Shown here in pieces: positions 38,805 to 49,968 of a stretch of 64,000 nt of DNA. The stretch's first letter is position 1; the number at the start of each line of letters is the position of its first letter. The stretch spans positions 1 to 64,000 of the forward strand of contig JACKHT010000009.1 in NCBI GenBank assembly GCA_020638855.1, given 5' to 3'. The notes under the pieces are model-generated. The model made no database searches. It saw only the letters and a program-made list of their open reading frames with translations, and had not been told where the DNA came from. The DNA is from Planctomycetota bacterium. GTDB lineage: Bacteria > Planctomycetota > UBA1135 > GCA-002686595. A program made the translations under genes and the position numbers.

Positions 38805-40186
38805 TCCCAAGTCTCCCCCAAAAGGGTGTTCAGGCGCGTCAAGGCGCCGTGGTAGTCAGCAAGAGCCTCGGCTTTGCGCGCTCGCAAATCGAAGTAACTC
38901 GCTTGGGCTGCGAGCACTTGAACCAGATCGAAGCGCCCCTGTTGGTAGCCCTCCAAAGTCGATCGATACACCCACTCGGCTTGTTCCAACAACGGCCCCT
39001 GGATGCTGGCAAATGCCTCCAAGGCTGCCGAAGCTTCGCCGTGCAAGGTCGTGATTTGGGTCCAATCGTGGCGTTTTCGATCCAAAGCCTCGAACTCACT
39101 GCGCGCCTCGCGGGCCCGGGCGGCAGCCTCGCGTTGCTTCCCGCTCGAGTGCAAGCGCCAGGGTGCTTGCACCCCAACGGTCGCAGCGAAGTCGTCGCTG
39201 TCTTCATAGCGGCGAAGCCCCACGGTCCACTCCCAATCCGAGTGACGCCCGGCACGCGCAGCCTCCAGCTCGGCGGACGCAAGGTGCTGCGCCTGGCGGG
39301 CCAGTTGCATTCGAACCGTACGCTCCAAACGAGTGCGCAGCCCGTCTAGGTCCGGCAAAGGCGTCGGCTCGGGCCAATCCCCCACCACAACCAAGCCTTC
39401 GGCTTCGCCTCCCCAGCACTGGGCCAACTGCTGGGACGCCAACCGAACCGCCCGTTCGGCACGCTGTCGATCGAGCCTCGCGCCTGACATGCTCACCGCG
39501 TACTGGGATTGATCAAGCGCCGAAACCTTGCCAGCCTCCACGCGTCCCTGCAGCGTCGTATAGAAGCCATCCATCAGCCCCTCCAACTCGGTGGCCAGGG
39601 CGAGCGCTTGCTGCGCTACTAGCGTGGAAAGGTACGCTTGGCGCGCTTGGCCCAGGATCATCTGGCGGGCCACCTCGCCTTCCAATTGCTGCATGGTTTG
39701 GTGAGCCTCCGCAATCCGTACGCGGGCTGCGCGCTTGCCGCCAGCTTCGAAGGTCTGCGAAACCCACAGGGTCTCTTGCGCACCCCGCAAGCCGCTACGA
39801 TCCCCTTGGCCTGCAAAGTCTTCGACCTCAAGACCCACCACCGGGTTGGGCAACCGATCGGCCGTTTGCCGTTCGAATTCGAGGGCTTCGGCCTCGAGCA
39901 CGATCGCTTGCAGGCGCGGATGGTGCTCCAGCGCCAAGCGGCGGATCATCGGCCAATCGAGTCGATTGGGGACTTCCGGCCCTTCCCGCACGGAAACGTT
40001 AGGGGTTTGGTTCCCTGGCTCGACCGTGGGGGCTTCCCGCAAGACAAGCCGCGTGGGCTCGATCCGGGCGGCCGAGCTTCGAACCGGAATCGACGGGGCA
40101 CAAGCGGTCAGCCAGCCTGTCGCGAGGACGGACAGGGTGGAGTAGGGGGTCAAGCGGAGCATGGGCAAGCGGGTCCGGCAGGGCAT
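38801..40186 (-). CDS. Outer-membrane efflux channel lipoprotein (TolC/CzcC family), 461 aa
   Basis: This is the outer-membrane duct of the metal efflux system. The signal ends in a lipobox LTAC. Two copies of the long helical hairpin repeat are visible: LALEHHPRLQAIVLEAEALE to about residue 200, and LERTVRMQLARQAQHLASAE onward. The family motif NPVVGLEVEDF occurs at about 115 and GYQQGRFDLVQVLAAQ near the end. The start is uncertain: ATG 40186 and ATG 40162 both give a good lipoprotein signal and neither has a clear ribosome-binding site. It heads the efflux operon, 132 bases after the last oxidase gene, so read-through from the respiratory cluster is possible. Confidence 0.85.
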   Translation of the reverse strand: MPCRTRLPMLRLTPYSTLSVLATGWLTACAPSIPVRSSAARIEPTRLVLREAPTVEPGNQTPNVSVREGPEVPNRLDWPMIRRLALEHHPRLQAIVLEAEALEFERQTADRLPNPVVGLEVEDFAGQGDRSGLRGAQETLWVSQTFEAGGKRAARVRIAEAHQTMQQLEGEVARQMILGQARQAYLSTLVAQQALALATELEGLMDGFYTTLQGRVEAGKVSALDQSQYAVSMSGARLDRQRAERAVRLASQQLAQCWGGEAEGLVVVGDWPEPTPLPDLDGLRTRLERTVRMQLARQAQHLASAELEAARAGRHSDWEWTVGLRRYEDSDDFAATVGVQAPWRLHSSGKQREAAARAREARSEFEALDRKRHDWTQITTLHGEASAALEAFASIQGPLLEQAEWVYRSTLEGYQQGRFDLVQVLAAQASYFDLRARKAEALADYHGALTRLNTLLGETWE

Positions 40187-40318
40187 TCGGCCGTTGGATT
40201 CTATGGGATGCACCCAATTCTCCCGCTTACGATTCGGCAAGCCCGGATCGATCGAGGCCTGGGCCTCTGGGCCGCGTCCCCTAGGCCACCCAGAGCGGGC
40301 CCCGCGGAACGAGTTCCC

Positions 40319-40933
40319 CTAGGGCCAAGCCAAACACGCGAGCAAGACGAACCAAACCCCCGTGAGGAAGCGTGCGTAGCGGCTCAAACGCTCGAGCGGC
40401 GTCGAACGGGTTCGCGGCGAGGCGGACGCTTGCCCAAGGTTCCAAAAGGTCCACCCGAGCGCCACCAGCCCACCCACCGCGTGCAGAGCGTGCAGCGCCA
40501 GCAAGATGCTCAAAGTAGCCAACTCCACCCGCCGTTGAGCATGGATGCGATCGGTCAATTCGACCCACAGCATTCCCTGGACCAAAAGGTAGCCGCCCAA
40601 CGCCAACACGGCTCCGAACAACCACCGTCGCGCGTCGACGTTCCACTCGCGCCGCCGGGCCACAACCAAAGCCATGTCCACCGAGATCAGCAGAACCGAG
40701 GCCACCCCGACCAGGACCACGGTCTTGGTCTGCCAGGGCGAGACCCACGTTTCACTGGCGCTGCGCACCTTCCAGTAGCCCACGATCGCCGCCGCAAACA
40801 CGACTGAGAGCGACACCAGGAAGATTGACAGCCCGGTGTCGAAGTAGTCGGGCCTGGGGCCACCGCCTCCGCGCCGGTGGGGATCGCCATGGGGATCGCG
40901 GTGCCCAATGGTTCCTGGAGAAAACCAAAACAT
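40319..40933 (-). CDS. Cytochrome c oxidase subunit III-like membrane protein, 204 aa
   Basis: Five transmembrane helices are predicted, at about 32-51, 70-92, 102-126, 136-164 and 186-202. The fourth carries LHALHAVGGLVALGW, which matches the conserved GxHxxHVxxG-type region of subunit III. The N-terminus is unusual: residues 8-30 are rich in His, Arg and Gly (HRDPHGDPHRRGGGG). It is more diverged than the subunit III gene at 41518-42183 and may be an accessory or duplicated subunit. It is separated from the ctaF gene by a strong hairpin and a pair of direct repeats, so its expression may be independent. Confidence 0.72.
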   Translation of the reverse strand: MFWFSPGTIGHRDPHGDPHRRGGGGPRPDYFDTGLSIFLVSLSVVFAAAIVGYWKVRSASETWVSPWQTKTVVLVGVASVLLISVDMALVVARRREWNVDARRWLFGAVLALGGYLLVQGMLWVELTDRIHAQRRVELATLSILLALHALHAVGGLVALGWTFWNLGQASASPRTRSTPLERLSRYARFLTGVWFVLLACLAWP

Positions 40934-40946
40934 CGCATCTATCCTA

Positions 40947-40980
40947 ATCCATCGCTAGAAACTGTATCCATCGCTAGAAA
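40947..40980. repeat. 15-base direct repeat, two perfect copies
   Basis: ATCCATCGCTAGAAA occurs at 40947-40961 and 40966-40980, 19 bases apart start to start (about two helical turns). It lies just upstream of the subunit III-like gene on the minus strand and could be a double operator. Confidence 0.75.
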
Positions 40981-40984
40981 TGGT

Positions 40985-41018
40985 CGCGGGGGCTTGGGCC
41001 CAAGCCCAAACCCCCGCG
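40985..41018 (-). terminator. Strong hairpin after ctaF
   Basis: Arms CGCGGGGG / CCCCCGCG are extended by TTGGG / CCCAA around a 6-base loop, with a single internal mismatch. An alternative 18-base perfect palindrome (GGGCTTGGGCCCAAGCCC, 40990-41007) overlaps it. No T-run follows on the minus strand. It lies 24 bases after the ctaF stop codon and probably ends or attenuates the oxidase message. Confidence 0.65.
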
Positions 41019-41042
41019 TACACGCTCTCAAGGCGGCTTGGA

Positions 41043-41486
41043 TCAGTGTCCCTCGGCCGGAGCCTCGGTGCCTCCACCTTCGCCACCGCCGTGCTCCGCA
41101 TGCTCGCCCGTACCAATATTGGCCGGGAAACGACGCGTGGGCGGGTAATCGCGCTCAAGGGCCTCGATCGAATCCTGGTAGTGGGCGCGATCAAAGAGGG
41201 TCGCCCCCAGGAAGAGCCCCAGGGTCAGGAGTCCGGCCACCACAAGCACCGAGTGGAAGCCCTTGTCCCACAAGAGGTGCATGAAGACCAAAGCCACCAG
41301 CGAACCCTTCACCGTCGCAATCAGCATCGAGATGAAGAAGTCGATCTCACCCAGGTGCATCTTGGCGGCCACCACGGTCAAAACCGTGAGCCCCATGAGG
41401 GCCACCCAGACCCCGACCAGCAGCCAAATGGGCAGCACGTGGGTTTTGTGCTCGGCGTGCCCGTGGTTCGTCATTTCACTAGACAT
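41043..41486 (-). CDS. ctaF: Cytochrome c oxidase subunit IV (caa3 type), 147 aa
   Basis: Three transmembrane helices match the small subunit IV of bacterial caa3 oxidases: PIWLLVGVWVALMGLTVLTV, FFISMLIATVKGSLVALVFM and VLVVAGLLTLGLFLGATLF. The AxxKxxLVxxxFMHL pattern in the second is diagnostic. Both ends are rich in His, Glu and Gly, with the tail HAEHGGGEGGG extending into the aqueous phase. It is 32 bases downstream of ctaE. Confidence 0.88.
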   Translation of the reverse strand: MSSEMTNHGHAEHKTHVLPIWLLVGVWVALMGLTVLTVVAAKMHLGEIDFFISMLIATVKGSLVALVFMHLLWDKGFHSVLVVAGLLTLGLFLGATLFDRAHYQDSIEALERDYPPTRRFPANIGTGEHAEHGGGEGGGTEAPAEGH

Positions 41487-41517
41487 GAATCGTCCTTGGT
41501 TGGATGCGCCAGGGGCG

Positions 41518-42179
<662 letters not shown>

Positions 42180-42183
<4 letters not shown>

Positions 42184-43916
42184 TGGGCACCTCCGGTGCT
42201 GTGCACGCGCGCCGCACGGGCAGCTTTGATCGCCGCGGAAGCTTCGAGGGCTTCTTCGGTCAGGACGTAACCGTTGGTGGCTTCGTCGTAGCGGTTGATG
42301 GTCATGTCGTAGGGATCAAACACGTGGATTTCGCGCTCGAAGTTGTAGAGGGGCGGCGGGCTCGAGGTTTGCCACTCAAGCGTAGCGCCCCCCCAGGGGT
42401 TGTCGGCGACTCCACCCTTCTTGCGGCGAAGCGAGATCAAGAGGTTGCCGACGGCCAGGAAGATGCCGACCGCCAGGGTCAACGCACCGATGGTCGAGAG
42501 CATGTGGTAGGGCTGGAAAGCGGGTGCGTAGTCGTAGTAACGACGCGGCATGCCCAGCGAACCCATGATGAACTGCGGGAAGAAGGCCGTGTTGAAGCCC
42601 ACGAACGAGATCAAGCAACCGATCTTGCCCGCCGTCTCGTTGTAGAACCGCCCGAACATCTTCGGCCACCAGTAGTACAGCCCGGCCAGGAACCCGAACA
42701 TCACCGAACCCACCATCACATAGTGGAAGTGGGCTACGATGAAGTAGGTGTCGTGCAGGTGCACGTCCACCGACAGGGTGGCGCAGAAGAGGCCGGTCAG
42801 ACCCCCGATCAGGAACAGGAAGATGAAGCACAGGGCATACCACATGGGCGTGTCCAGGCGGATCTCCCCGCGGTACATGGTGGTCAGCCAGTTGAAGACC
42901 TTGATGGCCGAAGGGATGGCGACCGAGAAGGTCAAGGCGCTGAAGATCACGCTGGTCAAGTCCGACTGGGTCGACACGAACAGGTGGTGGCCCCAAACCA
43001 GCGAACCAAAGACCGCCAGGGCGATCGAGGAGTACGCGATCAGGGTGTAACCGAAGATGTGCTTGCGGCTGAAGGTGCTGATCACCTCGCTGATCACGGC
43101 CATGGCGGGCAGGATCATCAGGTACACGGCCGGGTGGCTGTAGAACCAGAAGAAGTGCTCGAAGAGGACCGGATCGCCGCCCATGCCCGGGTCGAAGATA
43201 CCCCAGCCACCGAAGCGCTCGAGCATCAGGAGCAAGAGCGTGATCCCGAGCACCGGGGTCGCCAGCACTTGGATGATGGCCGTGGCGTACAGACCCCACA
43301 GGAACAGGGGCATGCGGAAGAAGCCCATGCCCGGCGGGCGCATCTTGTGGATCGTGACGATGAAGTTCAGACCCGTGAAGATCGAGCTGAAGCCCAGGAT
43401 GAACGCGCCACCTACGGCCGAGATCGTCCCGGTGGCATCGGTCACGCTGTAGGGCGTGTAGAAGGTCCAGCCCGTATCCAAACCACCGTTGAAGAGGGTG
43501 AACACGAAGAACGCGCCCCCCACCAACCACAGGTAGAACGAAAACAGGTTGAGCCTGGGGAAGGCCACGTCCTTGGCCCCCAGCATGATGGGCAGCATGA
43601 AGTTACCCAGCGCCGCAGGGATGCCCGGCACGATGAACAGGAACACCATCACCGCCCCGTGCAGGGTGAAGACCTTGTTGTAGGTCGCGGCCGTCATGAT
43701 CGTTTCACCCGGCGTGAGCAGCTCCAGGCGCAGGGCCATGGCATAGAAGCCACCCAGCGCGAAGGAGAGCCCCACCGCGATCAAGTACATGATCCCGATG
43801 CGCTTGTGGTCCAGGGTTCCGAGCCAGGACGTGATGCCCTTGCTCTCGTCCAGGTAGTCCTTGAAGGGCCCCCCACTGCCGTGGGCCAGGTCGGTGGTCG
43901 TATCGACTTGTGTCAT
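42180..43916 (-). CDS. ctaD: Cytochrome c oxidase subunit I (A2-type heme-copper oxidase), 578 aa
   Basis: This is the catalytic subunit that reduces oxygen and pumps protons. Heme and copper ligands are all present: the low-spin heme His in FTLHGAVMVFLF, the CuB His and cross-linked Tyr in SHPAVY, the His pair in WGHHLFV, and the heme His residues in HDTYFIVAHFHYVMVG. The segment YSHPAVY replaces the GHPEVY of A1 enzymes, placing it in the A2 group, where Tyr-Ser takes the place of the channel glutamate. Twelve helices and the family length are as expected. It lies 18 bases after ctaC. Confidence 0.96.
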
Positions 43917-43934
43917 TGCAGAGTTCCTTGGTCG

Positions 43935-44942
43935 CTAGGGCTTACCGGCCAGGTGTTTGATGTAGGCGATCAGTCCGTCCAGTTCTGAGTCGTTGACCAG
44001 ACCCTGGTAGGGCGTCATGGCGTTTGGGTATCCCTCGACCACCTTGGCCCCCGGGACTAGGATCGATTCGCGGATGTAGTTTTCGTCGGCCACCAGCGAG
44101 GTACCGTCGGCGAACTTGCGCTCATTGCCGAAGGCTAGGTTGAGCGGCGGACCGACTAGCTTGGTGCCATCGACGTGGTGGCAAACCGCGCAGCCCTTCT
44201 TGGTGAAAAGGTACTCACCCCATTGCCAGGCAGTCGGGAAGTCGGAGTCCTTCACATCCAACCCAGCCACCCAAGCCTCGTAGTCTTCGCGGCTCTGCAC
44301 GATGACGCGAGCCGCCATGCCCGAGTGCCCGGTACCGCAGTACTCGGTGCAGAAGAGCTGGTACTCGCCCTCCTTGGTGGGCGTGAACCACACCTTGGAA
44401 TAACGACCCGGCACCACGTCGAGCTTGGTGCGGAAGGCGGGGATGAAGAACGAGTGGATCACGTCCAGCGAGCGCATGGTCATGACGACCGGCTCGTTGA
44501 CGGGGACGTGCAACTCCGGGCTGACCCGGTTGGGACTTCCGTACTGGAACTCCCAGCGCCACTTGGCCGCCACCACGCTGATCTGCTCGGCCTTGGCCGG
44601 CATCGTGCGCCCGTGCATGTAGCTCGTGAAGCCGAACCAGAACATGAACACGCACAGGATGATCGGAATCACACTCCAGGTGATCTCGAGCTTCAGGCTG
44701 TGGTGCGGGCTGGGCTTGGGCACGTAGCCGGGGCGCTTGCGGTACTTGACCACAAACAAAATCCCCAGGCCGACGATCAGGACGAAGAAGAACGTGCAGA
44801 TCGCCAGGATGAAGTAGAAGGCGAAGTCGATGTCCGCGGCCCCCTGGGCCGCATTGACGGGCATCCACAGGCTGTGCACGCTGCCATCGAGGGGCAGGTC
44901 AATCGGGCCGCTGGAGGGGATGTTGGGGGATTGCATCATCAT
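43935..44942 (-). CDS. ctaC: Cytochrome c oxidase subunit II with fused cytochrome c (caa3), 335 aa
   Basis: Subunit II receives electrons. Two transmembrane helices (about 41-65 and 90-108) precede a cupredoxin domain with the CuA ligands His163, Cys198, Cys202, His206 and Met209 (CTEYCGTGHSGM). A cytochrome c domain is fused at the C-terminus: heme motif CAVCH (Cys251, Cys254, His255) and an axial Met in NAMTPYQ. This makes the enzyme a caa3 oxidase, taking electrons without a separate soluble cytochrome at the last step. There is no clear signal peptide, unlike many subunit II proteins. The start overlaps the sco stop. Confidence 0.95.
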   Translation of the reverse strand: MMMQSPNIPSSGPIDLPLDGSVHSLWMPVNAAQGAADIDFAFYFILAICTFFFVLIVGLGILFVVKYRKRPGYVPKPSPHHSLKLEITWSVIPIILCVFMFWFGFTSYMHGRTMPAKAEQISVVAAKWRWEFQYGSPNRVSPELHVPVNEPVVMTMRSLDVIHSFFIPAFRTKLDVVPGRYSKVWFTPTKEGEYQLFCTEYCGTGHSGMAARVIVQSREDYEAWVAGLDVKDSDFPTAWQWGEYLFTKKGCAVCHHVDGTKLVGPPLNLAFGNERKFADGTSLVADENYIRESILVPGAKVVEGYPNAMTPYQGLVNDSELDGLIAYIKHLAGKP

Positions 44943-45775
44943 GGGTTTTCCTCCCGGGCCCGGGCGCGTTGCAGCACCCAGAAGCCGGTTGCAAGAAACA
45001 CGATCGTCAGCACGCCGGCCGAGCGCATCAGGCGCCAGGCAGCGAGCGAGTACTTTCCAGTCTCGGGATCGTAGGCGTAGCAGAAGAGCAGGAAGCGATC
45101 CCCCAGGCTGGGGCCCCGCTTGCCCTGTGCGGCTTCGACGATCGAAAGCCGCACGGTGGATTGGTCCGGTTGTAGGTCTTCGATGTAGCGCAGCACCTTG
45201 CCTTCCGGGCTGAGCACCATCGTCAGGGCCGGGTGGCGGTACTCGCCAGTCTTCTCATCCTTGGTGTACTGAAAGCCCACCGTGTCCGCGACGGCCCGGA
45301 TGTTGGCTTCTGCGCCGCGCAAGAAATTCCAAGCGCTGCCATCGACCGGACGCCCGAAAGCATCCAAGAAGCCCTGCTTGACCGCGCGGGTCTGCTGGGA
45401 CTCCTCGTTTGGATCGAGGCTGATGGTCAGCATGTCGAAGTCCTTGCCCGGCTCCAGGTCGGTCTCCCCCAGCGCCACCGCCAACCCACGCAGCTGCAGG
45501 CCGCACAAGCGCGGGCACGAGGCGTAGTTCAGGGTCAAGAGCACCGGCCGGTCGCTTTGGAAGAACTGGCCCAGGGTGACCGGCTTGTCGTCGATGTCCT
45601 TGAAGGCCAAATCGGTGGGCACCTGGGTCCCAATCCGATCCTCCAGGTTGACCCCTTTGAGCTCCTCGGGCAGCACGGAAGGATCCACTTGCATGGCCCG
45701 CGCCCCGGGTGCCAAGGCAACCAGGGTCCAGGTCAAGAGCGCCAGCAAGGGGAGCATCCGAAGGGTCTTCGACAT
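44939..45775 (-). CDS. SCO1/SenC copper chaperone, 278 aa
   Basis: Sco proteins deliver copper to the CuA site of subunit II. A signal or anchor helix lies at the N-terminus (LLALLTWTLVALAPGARAMQ). The thioredoxin-like domain carries CPRLC, the Cx3C copper site, in LTLNYASCPRLCGLQL, with the partner His probably in EYRHPALTMVL. A second hydrophobic helix (VLTIVFLATGFWVLQ, about 255-270) is at the C-terminus, which is unusual for classic Sco1 but common in this respiratory cluster type. Its position directly before ctaC fits the role. Confidence 0.88.
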   Translation of the reverse strand: MSKTLRMLPLLALLTWTLVALAPGARAMQVDPSVLPEELKGVNLEDRIGTQVPTDLAFKDIDDKPVTLGQFFQSDRPVLLTLNYASCPRLCGLQLRGLAVALGETDLEPGKDFDMLTISLDPNEESQQTRAVKQGFLDAFGRPVDGSAWNFLRGAEANIRAVADTVGFQYTKDEKTGEYRHPALTMVLSPEGKVLRYIEDLQPDQSTVRLSIVEAAQGKRGPSLGDRFLLFCYAYDPETGKYSLAAWRLMRSAGVLTIVFLATGFWVLQRARAREENP

Positions 45776-45788
45776 GGTTCGTGGGACC

Positions 45789-46079
45789 TTATAGGCCTTC
45801 TTTGACCAGGATTTCCTCGGCGGTTTTCAAGGGAACGGTCACGCGTCCCTTGTCTTTGTCGACCCACACCGATTCGGCCAGGCGGCTGCGTTGGTCGGTC
45901 AACTCCTGACGACCCGGAGACTCGGTGTTGCCCACGTACTGTTCGGCGATGCTCTCGCTCTTCCAGTAGAACAGCGCGATCACGGCCAGGATGGTGAGCA
46001 CGGTGATGATCACCGTGGCCGTCATCAGGATCGCCAACAGGGGGGCGTCGGTTTGGTCTTCTTCTACGGTTTCAAGCAT
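45789..46079 (-). CDS. Small single-pass membrane protein of the respiratory cluster, 96 aa
   Basis: One transmembrane helix (LLAILMTATVIITVLTILAV, about 14-37) is followed by a charged periplasmic or cytoplasmic tail with ESVWVDKDKGRVTVPLKTAE. The VPLKTAEEI ending resembles segments near small subunits of complex III/IV assemblies, but I cannot name the family. It lies 13 bases after actF and upstream of sco, so it is likely a supercomplex or assembly subunit. Confidence 0.7.
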   Translation of the reverse strand: MLETVEEDQTDAPLLAILMTATVIITVLTILAVIALFYWKSESIAEQYVGNTESPGRQELTDQRSRLAESVWVDKDKGRVTVPLKTAEEILVKEGL

Positions 46080-46092
46080 GGTGGACCGGGGG

Positions 46093-47334
46093 CTAGATGT
46101 TTTCGAAAGCCAGGGATTCGGCCAAACGCGGGTCCTTGACCGGGGTCAAGGCGTGGTTCGCCGCGCTACCGAGGAAGAAGAACGTGAACACCCCACCCGC
46201 CGAAAGCAGGCACAGGAGTTCCAGCACCGGCCAGTGCAGGTGGTGCGAGTCGTAGTTCGGCATGATCAGCCAGAACAGGTCCACAGCTTGCATCACGAGC
46301 AACCAAATGGCCCAGAACTTGAGGCCAAAGCGGTTGCGCTTGACGTGCCGCGACAACAGCCCCAGGAAAGGGATGAAGATGTGGCCGAAGAGCAACACCA
46401 GGGAGACGTCCTTGAACGGCCCCTCGATCCGGTGGCGGAACCAAAGCGTTTCCTCGGGGATGTCGGCGTACCAGTACAGCACGAACTGCGAGAAGGCGAT
46501 GTAGCTCCAGAAGAACACGAATGCGAACATCAGCTTGCCGATGTCGTGGTAGTGCTCGGGGGTCACCAAACCGCGCAGGTACCCTTTGTTCTCAAAGCGC
46601 TGGGTCATCAGGCCCAGGAAGCTCATGAAGGCCAGGAAACTGCCCGCGAAGACGTACACCCCAAAGATCGTGCTGAACCAGGGGGCATCGAGCGACATCA
46701 TAAAGTCCACCGCCGCGAAGGTGATCGACAGGGCGAACAGCAAGGTGCACGGGGCGGCCACGCGCTGCATGCGCAGGGTACGCACGGGGTCCCCATCCTG
46801 GTCCTGGGCCAGCGAGCCGCTCTTGAAGTAGCGCGCCATGGCCATCCAAATCGCGACGTAGATCGCGAAACGGATCAGGAAGAAGGTGCCATTCAGGTAC
46901 GCAGCCTTGTGCTCGTACAGGTGCAGCTCCTCGGGATGGTGGTCGCGGATCTTGTCCAGGTTGGCCCAGGTGAACAGGTCTCCGTTGCCCATCATCGCCA
47001 GGATCACCAGCGGCAAAAGCAGCAGCGTCACCATCGGCAAAGTCGACATGACGTGCTCCGCAATGCGGCGCACGACCACCGACCAACCCGCACGGGTGAT
47101 GTACTGCAACAGCACGAAGAACAACCCGCCAAAGCCGAGCGTCACGAAGAACATCGTTCCGAACAGCCAGGCGAACTGCAGGTGGCGCCAGCCACCCTCT
47201 TGGACGGCGGCCAAGCCCAGGGCCCCCGCCAGGCCGACGACTGCGGCAACCAGCGAAAGCTTGCGGCCGGCTTCAAAGCCGGGTGCCTGCACCGCTCCCA
47301 GGTCGACGGCGCCGTGCGAAGAATGCGAACTCAT
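46093..47334 (-). CDS. actF: Alternative complex III membrane subunit ActF, 413 aa
   Basis: ActF is one of the two NrfD-like quinone-binding membrane subunits of alternative complex III. About ten transmembrane helices can be read, including FAWLFGTMFFVTLGFGGLFF, MVTLLLLPLVILAMMG and VSLVLLFGHIFIPFLGLLSR. The segment AVDFMMSLDAPWFSTIFGVY is typical of this family. It overlaps the start of the intergenic boundary with the ActD-E gene by one base (47334). Confidence 0.9.
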   Translation of the reverse strand: MSSHSSHGAVDLGAVQAPGFEAGRKLSLVAAVVGLAGALGLAAVQEGGWRHLQFAWLFGTMFFVTLGFGGLFFVLLQYITRAGWSVVVRRIAEHVMSTLPMVTLLLLPLVILAMMGNGDLFTWANLDKIRDHHPEELHLYEHKAAYLNGTFFLIRFAIYVAIWMAMARYFKSGSLAQDQDGDPVRTLRMQRVAAPCTLLFALSITFAAVDFMMSLDAPWFSTIFGVYVFAGSFLAFMSFLGLMTQRFENKGYLRGLVTPEHYHDIGKLMFAFVFFWSYIAFSQFVLYWYADIPEETLWFRHRIEGPFKDVSLVLLFGHIFIPFLGLLSRHVKRNRFGLKFWAIWLLVMQAVDLFWLIMPNYDSHHLHWPVLELLCLLSAGGVFTFFFLGSAANHALTPVKDPRLAESLAFENI

Positions 47335-48552
47335 TACTTAATCTCCTTGGGCTGCATGCCCTGGGGCAGATCGGAGGTGGAAGCGTTTTGGCTGCGCTGC
47401 AGGGCCCGGATGAAGGCCACCACGGCCCAGCGCTCCTCGGCCGTCGGCAATTGGCTCGCGTAGGACTGCATGTTGCCACGCACGCCGTTGACAATCGAGT
47501 CGTAGAGGCGCCCGGTCGACAAAGCCAGCGAGGTTTCCGCATGGAAGTTGACCGGCGGAATCCAACCCGCCGTCTCGAGGGCCATCGCACGTTGGTGCAC
47601 CGGTCCATCGCCGTAGCCCGACCCACCGTGGCAGGGGGCGCAGTAGACTCCGAACTTCATCTCCCCCAGCGCCAAGAGTTCCTTGGTCACCGGCAGCGGG
47701 AAGTCGGTGCGATAGGTCGTGCCCGTCGCGTCCACCATGGTGCTCTTGCCGCTTTGGTAGCTGAGCAGGTTCGGATCCACATCCGCGTCCACCGACACCG
47801 TTCCCGCGACCGCTTTGCGCATGGCGCGGCCGTCGGCAAAGGTCGGGTTGCTGGTTTGGGCCTTATCCTTCCATTGGAAGTCCATGTCCGGAACCACGTG
47901 GATCGGGGGGTTCGGCGAAGTCACGTAGTGCGCCCGGATGATCAACGCCACCGGAATCAGCGCGGCCATGGTCACCAGCGAACCGACCATGTGCACCCAG
48001 ACCGGGAATTTGGCGGGACTCGGGTCGGCCGGAACCGGCAGGACCTGCTTGGCACCGATTTCGCCCAGGAAGGCGGCTCCGGCGTGGAACTTCGGGTCGG
48101 CCGGATCCACCACGATGGCGAAGCGGTCCGCAGTCACGCGCCGGAATTCGGGCATGCGGAACAGCGGGTTCGACCAACGGGGGAAGCGGTTCAAGGCCAA
48201 CATCCCAAAGAACGCGGCAAACGACGCGAACAGGATGGTCATCTCGAACGCCACCGGCACGTTGGCCGGGACGCTGAAGAAGGGCTTGCCCGAGATCAGG
48301 TACTTGTAGTCGTGGGCGTTCATCCACCACTGCATCAACATCGCGCAGCCGGTGCCCGTCAGACCGCACACGAGCACGATCCAGGGCAGCACGGTGGGCT
48401 TGATGCCCGCCGCCTTGTCGAGGCCGTGCACCGGGAACGGCGCGTGGGCTTCCCAGCGGGTGTAACCCGCATCGCGCATGCGCCTGCAGGCGTCCAGCAG
48501 GCTGTCCACGTCGTCAAACAGGGCCAAGACCCCTGCGGGGGCTTTGTCTTGA

Positions 48553-48560
<8 letters not shown>
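47334..48560 (-). CDS. Fused ActD-ActE: DUF3341 membrane subunit plus cytochrome c, 408 aa
   Basis: The first 190 or so residues match ActD (DUF3341): GVLALFDDVDSLLDACRRM, two transmembrane helices (LPWIVLVCGLTGTGCAMLMQ and FEMTILFASFAAFFGMLAL) and RFPRWSNPLFRMPEFRRV. After a third helix (VWVHMVGSLVTMAALIPVAL, about 210-230) comes an ActE-like cytochrome c domain with heme motif CAPCH in FGVYCAPCHGGSGYGDGPV. In Rhodothermus, ActD and ActE are separate genes, so this is a fusion. The start at 48560 overlaps the actC stop by 8 bases (ATGAGTAA). Confidence 0.9.
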
Positions 48561-49948
<1,388 letters not shown>

Positions 49949-49968
<20 letters not shown>

